Shown piece by piece: positions 7,806 through 15,206 of a stretch of DNA of 17,378 nt. Numbering within the stretch: position 1 is the first letter of the stretch; every line of letters begins with the position of its first letter. Under the pieces are notes generated by a model. It made no database searches and was not told where the DNA came from. It saw only the letters and a program-made list of their open reading frames with translations. Source of the DNA: JANYJJ01 sp043749975 (GTDB lineage: Bacteria; Pseudomonadota; Gammaproteobacteria; Burkholderiales; Burkholderiaceae_C). The translations under genes and the position numbers were made by a program. The stretch lies in the NCBI GenBank assembly GCA_043749975.1, contig JAYVCL010000181.1:1-17378 (forward strand). The letters run 5' to 3'.

Positions 7806-8804
7806 ATGCGAACCAAGGTCTTCATCACCATCGACACCGAATTCAGCATCGGCGGTGCCTTCGCCGACCCGCTGAACAAGCGCCCGATCGGGCCGCAGAA
7901 CGTGTTGTGCAATGTGAATGGACAGTCGCAGGGTCTGGGCTTCATGCTCGATACGTTTCGTGCCCACGGCATCCGCGCGACCTTCTTCGCCGAGACGCTG
8001 CAAACGGCGTTTTTCGGCCACCCGCCGATGGGCGAGTTGGTGCGCCGCATTGCCAGTGCTGGTCACGATGTGCAGCTTCACCTGCACCCGGTGTGGACCT
8101 ATTTCGAACATCCCGACTGGAAACGGCACCTCGCGCTCGAAAAACCGACCGACAACATGCACGCGCGGCCGGTCGCGCAACTGGCCGGCTGGATGCAACG
8201 CGGCATCGACACCTTCGCCCGCTGGGGCCTGCCCGCGCCGGTGGCGCTGCGCACCGGCAACTTGATGGTCGACCGCAACGTCTACCGGGCGATGGCGCAA
8301 GTCGGCCTGAAGGTGGCGTCGAACGTGGCCCGTGCGGTGTTCGAGCCCGATGAGCCGGCGCTGCGATTCAACGCCGGCGTGCACGCCGTCGAAGGCATCA
8401 CCGAGTTGCCGGTGCTCACCTACGCGGGCTTGAAAGTCGGCAGCCGGCTCGAGCGCAAGGCGCTGACGATCACCGGCTCATCGATCGCCGAGACCACCTG
8501 CCTGCTGGAGCGGGCGCACGCCTGCGCGAGCCCGGCGGTGGTCTTGTTGACGCACAGCCACGAGTTCGTCAAGGGCGACATGCGCACTGACCTGCAGGCC
8601 AACCGCCTGAACCAGCGGCGACTCAACACCTTGTGCCGCTTCCTGCGCGATGCCGACGATCGGTTCGAGGTCACGACGATGGACCGCATGGCGTTCGAGC
8701 CGCCTGTCGTTGATGCCGATCCCCCCGCGATGCTCGGCGTTCCGGCCCGGCTCGCGCTGGGCCGCATGCTTCAGAACAAGCTCAGCGACCGCAACGTGAT
8801 TTGA
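7806..8804 (+). CDS. Polysaccharide deacetylase family protein (NodB-like)
   Basis: The 332-residue protein has the NodB homology fold. ITIDTEF (8-13) carries the catalytic-base/metal Asp10 and Glu12. ATFFAE (58-63) is the conserved second strand. GHDVQLHLHP (86-95) holds His92 and His94, in place of the metal-binding HxxxH. LRTGNLMVD (149-156) matches the Arg-containing motif 3, and LLTHSHEF (247-254) supplies the late His. Such enzymes remove N- or O-acetyl groups from polysaccharides, freeing amines or tuning adhesion. No signal peptide is seen, so it probably acts in the cytoplasm on a precursor, or belongs to the atypical cytosolic branch. The ATG has an AAGG Shine-Dalgarno 9 nt upstream. 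It converges with the next gene, with only 19 bp between stops. Confidence 0.85.
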   Translation: MRTKVFITIDTEFSIGGAFADPLNKRPIGPQNVLCNVNGQSQGLGFMLDTFRAHGIRATFFAETLQTAFFGHPPMGELVRRIASAGHDVQLHLHPVWTYFEHPDWKRHLALEKPTDNMHARPVAQLAGWMQRGIDTFARWGLPAPVALRTGNLMVDRNVYRAMAQVGLKVASNVARAVFEPDEPALRFNAGVHAVEGITELPVLTYAGLKVGSRLERKALTITGSSIAETTCLLERAHACASPAVVLLTHSHEFVKGDMRTDLQANRLNQRRLNTLCRFLRDADDRFEVTTMDRMAFEPPVVDADPPAMLGVPARLALGRMLQNKLSDRNVI

Positions 8805-8823
8805 GGCTCTCGCGCGGCCTGAG

Positions 8824-10296
8824 CTATTTGCCGCTCGCGCATTCATCTGGCGCATTCATCTTGCGCACCACGGGCAGCAGCAGGTTCAGATTCGACTCGG
8901 TGGCCAGCGCCATGATCGAGGCGGTTTGATCGGTTGCCATGCGTGGCAGGCGGCTGCACACGACGCATACGTTCTTCAGCGACCGGTTCAAGTCTTCTGC
9001 CAGAACCTCGGCCGCGGCCTTGGCCATCGCGTACTCGGTCATGCCTTTGGGCCGATTCGAGATGAACACCGTGGAAGGCAAGTACACCTTGATGCGCCGG
9101 CCCTGCCCGCGGTTTTCGAGCCAGAGACAAAGCTCGGTGAAACGGGTGACGTAGAACGCGATGAATTCGTCGAACAAGCGGTGATCGAACAGGCCGGTCT
9201 TCTTTCTGAAGATGCGCGGCGTGGCGAAAAAATAGACCGCGTCGAGCGAGCCGGCGTCGATGCCGAGGGCGTCGAACGCATCGCACGTCAGGTCCAGCTT
9301 CAGTGTCGTGCAGCGCACCGTGCCGAAGGCGTTGATCTCGTCGGCCACGCGCTGTGCGTCAGCCGCCCCCGACGCGTGCGAGACGATCACATCGCCATGC
9401 CCCGCGGCCAGGATTTTGGCCACCGTTTCACCCAGGCCGCGCGAGCCGCCGAGCACGAGTGAGCGGGTGTGCTTGAACTCGCCGGCGCGGACCTGCGCCG
9501 CAGCCTCGGGCATCGACGCCTGGGCTTGCGGTGGCGGGCGCAAGAAGGCCCGGATCTCGCCGCGGATGCAGCCCTCGAAGCCGATGATGAACAGGCGAAA
9601 GCGAGCGTCGTACTTCTTCACCACAAACGTCAGTTCGGCACCGACGTCGGCCGGCTCGCCGAGCCTGAAGCGAACGGATGAGAACACCGAGTGCAGGCCC
9701 GGGCAGACCATGCCGACGCACTGCGACAGTGCGGCGATCGCCGCCACGCGTTGCGGGCCCAGTGCGGCGGCTGCGTGCGGGAAGCGCTGCGCGAGCTGCG
9801 GCGCGTTGCAGCCATTCAGCACGAAGCTGCGCCCCGCCTGCGTGGCCGGCGGTTCATCCAGAGGTGTGTCGAGCGGGCCGAGCCGCAGCGCAACCGCGAC
9901 GTGATCGCCGGCCGCGTCGGCGGTCGTGTGGCTCGGCTCGAAGGCGTCGATCACCACCTGGGTGCAGGGCAAGCCGTCGACGCTGGCCACGATCGTCGAC
10001 GCAAGGCGGTTCTCGTCCTGACGCGTGAACAGCACCGTGTCGCCCACGTTGACCGGGTTGCTGAACTCGCATTGCACCGACGCCGACGCGACACCGGATT
10101 CGCTGTGCCACAGGTCGAGCGCCGACAGCAGGGTGTGTATTCCGTGCACCACCTGGCGGCCCGAAAGCAGCCGCCGCGCCGCCACCGGATCCATGTGCAT
10201 CGGATTGCAGTCGCCCGAGGCCGCCGCGAAGAACGCCTGGTCGGCCGGCGTAAAGATTTTGCTGCCGAGCGGGCGCGCGGCGGGGCTGTCTGGCAT
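8824..10296 (-). CDS. Hotdog (MaoC-like) dehydratase fused to an SDR oxidoreductase
   Basis: The 490-residue protein combines two activities. Residues about 10-120 form a MaoC/hydratase-2 hotdog: SGDCNPMHMDP (27-37) followed by VVHGIHTL (49-56) is the hydratase signature, with Asp29 and His34. Residues about 160-255 look like a second hotdog half (SQCVGMVCPGLHSVFSSVRF). Residues about 275-490 form a short-chain dehydrogenase: GGSRGLGE (283-290) binds NAD(P), and Ser408, Tyr422 and Lys426 (YAMAK) make the catalytic triad. Together they could reversibly dehydrate or hydrate a beta-hydroxyacyl thioester and reduce a beta-keto group. The acyl carrier protein nearby is the likely tether. The ATG at 10296 has a GGAGA Shine-Dalgarno upstream. 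The gene is divergent from the FkbH gene with a 121-bp shared spacer. Confidence 0.85.
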   Translation of the reverse strand: MPDSPAARPLGSKIFTPADQAFFAAASGDCNPMHMDPVAARRLLSGRQVVHGIHTLLSALDLWHSESGVASASVQCEFSNPVNVGDTVLFTRQDENRLASTIVASVDGLPCTQVVIDAFEPSHTTADAAGDHVAVALRLGPLDTPLDEPPATQAGRSFVLNGCNAPQLAQRFPHAAAALGPQRVAAIAALSQCVGMVCPGLHSVFSSVRFRLGEPADVGAELTFVVKKYDARFRLFIIGFEGCIRGEIRAFLRPPPQAQASMPEAAAQVRAGEFKHTRSLVLGGSRGLGETVAKILAAGHGDVIVSHASGAADAQRVADEINAFGTVRCTTLKLDLTCDAFDALGIDAGSLDAVYFFATPRIFRKKTGLFDHRLFDEFIAFYVTRFTELCLWLENRGQGRRIKVYLPSTVFISNRPKGMTEYAMAKAAAEVLAEDLNRSLKNVCVVCSRLPRMATDQTASIMALATESNLNLLLPVVRKMNAPDECASGK

Positions 10297-10417
10297 GGTC
10301 TGATTTTCTCCGCTGATGGCGACCTCTGCGGTCCCGTGGTGCGCGACCCTGCAGGTCGCCCGGGGGCCTATGTTAGCCTCGATAAATTGAGCTCCGCAGT
10401 GGACCGCTTCTTCAGAC
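10297..10417. promoter_or_regulatory. Shared divergent promoter region with an inverted repeat
   Basis: This spacer separates the divergent hotdog-SDR and FkbH genes and must contain promoters for both. A perfect inverted repeat GCGACC-CTGCA-GGTCGC (10343-10359) lies near the middle and may be an operator. TATGTT (about 10369-10374) and GATAAA (about 10381-10386) are AT-rich candidates for the rightward -10, but no convincing -35 is visible. Confidence 0.35.
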
Positions 10418-12334
10418 ATGGCCAAGATCAAAGCTGAATTCGACGACCTGTTGGGCAGCGCCAACCTCGCACAATTGAGAGCCGGTTTGTCCGCCTGGCA
10501 CGCACCCATCAGCCTGCCCCAGGTGCAGCGGATCACCGCGCACGCCAAGGCGCTGGCAGCCACCACCGTTGCCCTGCGCATCGGCATCGTCCACACCTAC
10601 ACCAGCGATCTGCTCGAGCCCTGGTTGGTCATGGCGGGCGCGCTGCACGGCATGGAGCTGTTGGCGTACCACGCGCCGCACGGCATGGCACTGCAGGAAG
10701 CCGCTGCGGGGTCGGCCCTGATGGCGCACCAGCCCGACATCACCCTGCTGATGCTGCGCCGCGAGGACTTGCACCCTGACCTGGCCAGGCCTGTGGTCGG
10801 CCTGGACGCCGAGGCGCAGGCCCGGTTGCGGGCCGAAGCGCTGGCGCAACTGCAAATGATCGTCGGGTTGTTCCGGGCCCATAAAGTGGGGCACCTGGTG
10901 CTGACGCTGCTGCCCTCGCTCGGCGGGCCGGCACTGGGCCAGTTCGACGCGCAATCCGAGCTGCCCGAGGCGGCGTGGTGGGCCGCCTTCAAGTCAGATG
11001 CGGGACGCTGGATGCGCGAATCGGTGCCGGCGTCGCTGTTGCTGGACCTCGACGAGGTGCTGCTGCAAGTCGGGCGCGATGCCTTCTTCGATCGGCGCTA
11101 CTGGTACACCGCGCAGTTTCCATTCGCGCCGCAGGCCTCGCGCGAGATGGCACGCCGCGTCGTCGGTATCGGGGTGGTGTTGAAGACGCCGCGCGCCAAG
11201 GTGCTGGTGCTCGACGCCGACAACACGCTGTGGGGCGGCGTGATCGGAGAAGACGGCATCGACGGCATCGCGCTCGGCCCCGACTACCCCGGCGCCGCCT
11301 ATCGCGATTTTCAGCGCCGCATTCTCGATTTTCAGCAGCGCGGCCTGATCCTCGCGCTGTGCAGCAAGAACAATGCGGCCGATCTCGACCAGGTGCTGCG
11401 TGAGCATCCGCACCAGATCCTGCGCGATCATCATTTCGCCGCGCGCCGCGTGAACTGGCTGCCGAAAGCGGACAACCTCGCTTCGCTGGCGAAGGAGCTG
11501 AACCTCGGGCTCGATTCCTTCGTGTTCGTGGACGACAGCGATCACGAGTGCGCCGCCGTGCGCCATGCGCTGCCGCAGGTGGAAGTGATCCAGACCCCGG
11601 CGCGGCCGGTCGATGTGCCGACCTGCCTCGACCAGGTGGCTCGGCTCGAAGTGCTCACGCTGACGCGCGAAGATGCTGCAAAGACCGAGCTGTATGCGCA
11701 GGAACGGCGTCGGCGCGAACTCAGCGAAACCGTTGGCCACGGCGGCGGCGCGGCAGGCGACTACCTCACCCGTCTGGGCATGAAGATGCAGGTGCGCCTG
11801 AACGCCCAGGGCCACCTGGCCCGACTGAGCCAACTGACCCAGAAAACCAACCAGTTCAACCTGACCACGCGGCGCTACGACGAGCAGCAGATCAAAGCCT
11901 TCATCGCTGCCGACGATTGGTGGGTGGCAGACTTTTCACTCGCCGATGTGTTCGGCGACAGCGGCGTCGTGGGGCTGGCGTTGCTGTGTTTGGCTTCGCC
12001 GCAGCAGGCTCGACTCGACACCTTCCTGATGTCGTGCCGTGTCATCGGTCGCGAGGCCGAAGCCGCGTTCTTGCACACGCTGTTGCGCCGGCTGGCCGGG
12101 CAGGGCGTCGAGCAGGTGGTGGCCGAGTTCATTCCGACCGCAAAAAACGAGTTGGCAAAATCCTTCCTTTTGGAGCAGGGATTCGAGCGGGCTGCCGACG
12201 GGCTGTGGTGCCGCGACCTTCGCGCGACGCCGCCGAAAACCGAAGCGCAGTTTCCGATCACCGTGAGCGTCAGCGCCGATCACGCGCCCGGCGCACCGAG
12301 TCATCAAGCCATCAACAACGCAACCCGCCCATGA
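10418..12334 (+). CDS. FkbH-like protein (HAD subfamily IIIC plus GNAT-like domain)
   Basis: The 638-residue protein matches the FkbH family. After an N-terminal region (about 1-250), the HAD phosphatase domain starts with VLVLDADNTLWGGVIGEDG, whose DxDxT nucleophile is Asp266/Asp268/Thr270. ALCSKNN (313-319) is motif II, Lys350 motif III and FVDDSDHE (370-377) motif IV. A C-terminal GNAT-like region (about 430-610) includes LSQLTQKTNQFNLTTRRY. Characterised FkbH-type enzymes remove a phosphate from 1,3-bisphosphoglycerate and load glycerate on a carrier protein, as in methoxymalonyl-ACP and tetronate pathways. The very next gene is a carrier protein, overlapping by 4 nt, so glyceryl-ACP is a sensible product here, by inference. 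The ATG lies 121 bp from the divergent gene. Confidence 0.9.
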   Translation: MAKIKAEFDDLLGSANLAQLRAGLSAWHAPISLPQVQRITAHAKALAATTVALRIGIVHTYTSDLLEPWLVMAGALHGMELLAYHAPHGMALQEAAAGSALMAHQPDITLLMLRREDLHPDLARPVVGLDAEAQARLRAEALAQLQMIVGLFRAHKVGHLVLTLLPSLGGPALGQFDAQSELPEAAWWAAFKSDAGRWMRESVPASLLLDLDEVLLQVGRDAFFDRRYWYTAQFPFAPQASREMARRVVGIGVVLKTPRAKVLVLDADNTLWGGVIGEDGIDGIALGPDYPGAAYRDFQRRILDFQQRGLILALCSKNNAADLDQVLREHPHQILRDHHFAARRVNWLPKADNLASLAKELNLGLDSFVFVDDSDHECAAVRHALPQVEVIQTPARPVDVPTCLDQVARLEVLTLTREDAAKTELYAQERRRRELSETVGHGGGAAGDYLTRLGMKMQVRLNAQGHLARLSQLTQKTNQFNLTTRRYDEQQIKAFIAADDWWVADFSLADVFGDSGVVGLALLCLASPQQARLDTFLMSCRVIGREAEAAFLHTLLRRLAGQGVEQVVAEFIPTAKNELAKSFLLEQGFERAADGLWCRDLRATPPKTEAQFPITVSVSADHAPGAPSHQAINNATRP

Positions 12335-12567
12335 GCACTTTCGTCCAACTGCAAGAATTGATCGCGGCCACTTTGAAGGTGCCTGCATCGAAGATCACAC
12401 CGACCCTGCGCAACGAGGATCTCGCGGCCTGGGATTCGCTCGGGCAGGTGAACCTGATGATGGCGCTGGAGCAGACCTTCGACCTCTACATCGAAGTCGA
12501 GGAGTTCGCGGGCCTGACCTCGGTGCCCGCGATGCTCGAATTCCTGAAGGCTCGCGGCGTGGAATGA
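12331..12567 (+). CDS. Acyl carrier protein
   Basis: The 78-residue acidic protein has the carrier-protein four-helix pattern. WDSLGQVNLMMALEQTF (34-50) contains the DSL motif, with Ser36 as the 4'-phosphopantetheine attachment site. EVEEF (57-61) matches the usual helix III region. The size is normal for a stand-alone carrier. Its ATG overlaps the FkbH stop (ATGA), and its stop overlaps the start of the acyltransferase, so three proteins are likely made in coupled fashion. It is probably dedicated to the local pathway rather than fatty acid synthesis, because no fab genes are near. A phosphopantetheinyl transferase must come from elsewhere in the genome. Confidence 0.93.
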   Translation: MSTFVQLQELIAATLKVPASKITPTLRNEDLAAWDSLGQVNLMMALEQTFDLYIEVEEFAGLTSVPAMLEFLKARGVE

Positions 12568-13469
12568 GCCCGCTCGAGTTCGCGTCGGGCCTGGCGGTTC
12601 GCTATCTCGACAAACAGCGCATCGGTGCCCTGCGGGACGCCTATTTTTCGCTTCGCACGCGCCTCTCGCCGGCTCTCAGGCTGATCCACGGCACGTTCGA
12701 CACGGCCGCCCTGCGCGCGCATCTGGAGCAACGCATCGGGAGCGACTTCGAGGTGCTGATGGTGCACAGCTCGGTCAACCACATGCAGCCGATGTACACC
12801 GACACGCCGCTGGACATGGTGCGCATGCTGATGTCGTTTTGCGGGCCTGAGCGCACGCTGGTGATGCCGGCGTTCTACTTCGGTGATCCGGCCATCGGCG
12901 GCGCTTACGCAACCTTCCAGCAGCGGCCCCGGTTCGACCTGCGTCGCACGCCTTCGCAGATGGGGCTGGCCACCGAGTTGTTCCGGCGCATGCCCGGCGT
13001 GGTGCAAAGCCGCCATCCGGTGTACCGCATGTCGGCGCTCGGGCCTCTCGCCGGGGCGCTCACTTCAGGCCACGAAAACGCCAGCAGCCCCGCCGGGCTG
13101 GGCACGCCGTTTGAATTCATGGCCAAGCACAACACGCGAATCATCGGCATTGGCAAGCCGATGCAGGTGCTGACGCAGGCGCATCACGCCGAGGAGGCGA
13201 TGGGTGACGCGTTTCCGGTGCCACGCCAACCCGGCGTCCCCTTGGCCATGACGTTGGTCGACCAAGGCAAAGAGATACCGTTCAAACTGGCGGATTTGGG
13301 TTTCCAGGGGCGCTTCAACATCTGGAAGCTGCGCGCGATCATGAATCGCGACAGTCTGAAAGAGTGGAATTTCCACCACGTTCCGATGTTTTCCACGCGC
13401 GCTGCCGACGTTACCGAAAGCCTGTTTGCCGCTGCCCGGCGCGGCGTAACTTTGTACGACCCGCTTTGA
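12564..13469 (+). CDS. AAC(3)-family N-acyltransferase
   Basis: The 301-residue protein resembles the aminoglycoside 3-N-acetyltransferase family. LMVHSSVNHM (65-74) is the N-terminal HSS motif. LVMPAFYFG (99-107) is the conserved strand. FDLRRTPSQMG (124-134), then GVVQSRHPVYRMSALGP (145-161) and His170 follow in the family order. In O-antigen and other glycan clusters, members of this family acylate amino sugars rather than drugs. The gene overlaps the acyl carrier protein by 4 nt (ATGA), so I infer that the acyl donor is the carrier-bound product of the FkbH pathway rather than acetyl-CoA. The first 40 residues precede the conserved fold and might form an extra helix. It is not evidence of antibiotic resistance. 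Confidence 0.82.
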   Translation: MSPLEFASGLAVRYLDKQRIGALRDAYFSLRTRLSPALRLIHGTFDTAALRAHLEQRIGSDFEVLMVHSSVNHMQPMYTDTPLDMVRMLMSFCGPERTLVMPAFYFGDPAIGGAYATFQQRPRFDLRRTPSQMGLATELFRRMPGVVQSRHPVYRMSALGPLAGALTSGHENASSPAGLGTPFEFMAKHNTRIIGIGKPMQVLTQAHHAEEAMGDAFPVPRQPGVPLAMTLVDQGKEIPFKLADLGFQGRFNIWKLRAIMNRDSLKEWNFHHVPMFSTRAADVTESLFAAARRGVTLYDPL

Positions 13470-13484
13470 GCAACGCGAGGCTCG

Positions 13485-13502
13485 GCCCGGCTCAGCCCGG
13501 GC
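13485..13502. terminator. Possible bidirectional terminator stem-loop between convergent genes
   Basis: GCCCGG and CCGGGC form a 6-bp GC stem with a 6-nt loop in the 33-bp gap between two convergent stop codons. No T-tract is present on either side, so it would be a weak intrinsic terminator at best. Its location is the main support. Confidence 0.3.
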
Positions 13503-14609
13503 TCATCCCGGTTCTGCGCCACGCACTGCGCCCTGCCTGGCCAACTGCCGCCGAATCCAGCGGGTCAATCCGTGGCGTCGCGTTTCTGTCAGGCCGCCGA
13601 TGATCGCGACCGACAGCGCGACGAGGCCGGTGGTCGCAAGCCAGGTGGCGTAGCCCTTCGGATTTCCCCGCAGCACCGCGCCCCAGAACAGAAACAGCGG
13701 CTGGTGCAGCAAGTACAGCGTGAACGTGCAGGCAGCCAGCGCTTTCACCGGCCGCTCGATGGTCAAAAATAGCTGCCCGAGCCGTGGCGCGACCACGCGG
13801 GCACCGGCAAAGTGCAGCATGACCATCAGCCCGAGCAGGTGGTCGCCGATGAAGTTTTTCGAGAAAGTCAGCTCGCCGTAGCTGCGCTCGCCGATCTGGG
13901 CCTTGAACCAGTTGCCGATGGCCTGGTCGATGCCGAGCCCGTGGAACAGCACGATTCCGAGTGTCGAGGCAACCACCAGAAACCAGCCCAGCGGCTCTGA
14001 AATCTGCGCGATCCAGCGTGAGCGATACAGCCACACGCCCATCGCCCAGATCGGTGCCAGCGCCACGATCTTGGGGCCGAGCAGCAACGCCAGCGCACAC
14101 AGAAGCACCCAGGCGCGTTTGCGCGGCACGAAGGTGATGACGGCGAACGCCACGTAGTACCAACTCTCATAGCAGATCGACCAGTACGGCACGTTCGAGA
14201 AGCTGGTGATGGAGACGAACCAGACTTCATTCAGCATCAGCAGGCTTGCAGCGCTGCGCAGCGCGAACGAATCGAACGGGTAGCCGTAGGCGTCAAGGAA
14301 CAACTGGCGCCCGGCTGCGTCGAGCAAGATCGTCAGGACCAGGGCCGGGATTGCGACCGAAAAGACCCGCGACAAGCGGCTGGCCGCATAGGTTCGCCAA
14401 TCGCGCTCTTTGGTGTCGGTCACGAACTCGATGACGAAGCCCGACAGCACGAAGAACACCACCACCGAGCTGTGCCCGTAGCTGCTGGCCGGAAGGATCG
14501 GCTCGACCAGCCAGCGCTGGTTGGAATGCCAGAGGTAGACCAGGCACGCGGCCACGAATCGCACCAGATCCAAGTAGGTGGAAAACGATCTGGGCAAGCT
14601 GGGTCTCAT
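13503..14609 (-). CDS. Acyltransferase-3 family membrane O-acyltransferase (OafA-like)
   Basis: The 368-residue protein has about ten predicted membrane helices and the opening signature of the acyltransferase-3 family: YLDLVRFVAACLVYLWHS (12-29), with the conserved His28, then VVVFFVLSGFVIEF (49-62) and an Arg-rich loop (YAASRLSRVFSVAIP). WSICYESWYYVAFA is the conserved middle helix. Family members transfer acyl groups across the inner membrane onto sugars of lipopolysaccharide, peptidoglycan or exopolysaccharide. No SGNH extension is present. The ATG at 14609 has a GGAAG Shine-Dalgarno about 6 nt upstream, which makes it preferable to longer in-frame starts. The gene converges with the AAC(3) gene and probably belongs to the same glycan-decorating set, although on the other strand. 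Confidence 0.87.
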   Translation of the reverse strand: MRPSLPRSFSTYLDLVRFVAACLVYLWHSNQRWLVEPILPASSYGHSSVVVFFVLSGFVIEFVTDTKERDWRTYAASRLSRVFSVAIPALVLTILLDAAGRQLFLDAYGYPFDSFALRSAASLLMLNEVWFVSITSFSNVPYWSICYESWYYVAFAVITFVPRKRAWVLLCALALLLGPKIVALAPIWAMGVWLYRSRWIAQISEPLGWFLVVASTLGIVLFHGLGIDQAIGNWFKAQIGERSYGELTFSKNFIGDHLLGLMVMLHFAGARVVAPRLGQLFLTIERPVKALAACTFTLYLLHQPLFLFWGAVLRGNPKGYATWLATTGLVALSVAIIGGLTETRRHGLTRWIRRQLARQGAVRGAEPG

Positions 14610-14792
14610 CGGTCGCTTCCGTATCGCGCTGCGGGTCGGGCACGGGCTCGCTGGCAAGCCGGGCATTGCCGAGGCCTGGAGTGTGCAGAGCCGAGTGCAC
14701 AGCCCGCACGCAAACTGTGGCCACGTCGGCTGCGATGATGCCCCACGTCGGCGGGTTCAACTCGCAAACGAGCCAACCGGGCCGAAGCCACA

Positions 14793-15164
14793 CTACATCG
14801 GCAGCGTGTCTGCGAACCCGTTCACGAATGTCGCTTTGGGAAGGTCCGAGGCCCTGATCCGAATGGGCACATCGGGGGCATCTGGCCTGTCGATCAGCTC
14901 GCGCATGTTTTTTTCGCGGGCGCGCAGGGCGTCGGTTTCGGCGCGAGCACGCTGCTGGGTGGCCAGATCGTGTTGCAGTTTCTCGATCTGCTTGCGCGCC
15001 TGCACGGTTTGCTGCGCCGAAAACTGCCGCGCCTTGTCCATTTTTTCAAGCCGCTGCGCCGCCGCTTCGAGCTTGCGTCCGTACCACCATCGGCAAGCGG
15101 CCCAGGTGGCTGCGCACAGCGCCGTCGACACGGCCAAGAAGACAAACAGTTCAAGTGTTCCCAT
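14793..15164 (-). CDS. Small membrane-anchored coiled-coil protein, unknown function
   Basis: The 123-residue protein has one N-terminal membrane helix (LELFVFLAVSTALCAATWAA, about 4-23), then WYGRKLEAAAQRLEKMDKAR leading into a charged Gln/Lys/Arg/Glu-rich segment (about 30-88) with heptad-like spacing, which is a probable coiled coil. The tail (IRIRASDLPKATFVNGFADT) is less ordered. No family is recognised. I chose ATG 15164 because AGGGA lies just upstream; ATG 15176 and 15191 are alternatives. It follows the PfkB kinase gene on the same strand with a 42-bp gap, so it is probably in the same transcript. The downstream 183 bp (14610-14792) contains no gene I can support. Confidence 0.65.
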   Translation of the reverse strand: MGTLELFVFLAVSTALCAATWAACRWWYGRKLEAAAQRLEKMDKARQFSAQQTVQARKQIEKLQHDLATQQRARAETDALRAREKNMRELIDRPDAPDVPIRIRASDLPKATFVNGFADTLPM

Positions 15165-15206
15165 GATTCCCTGCATATCGGCAAGGCCCATCCGAACTGA
15201 AACTGC

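Noticed and set aside
4342..13469. Aminoglycoside resistance genes (APH-like and AAC(3)-like proteins)
   Set aside because: Both families are broad, and the genes are embedded and overlapped within glycan-biosynthesis neighbours. Nothing indicates a drug substrate or a mobile resistance cassette.
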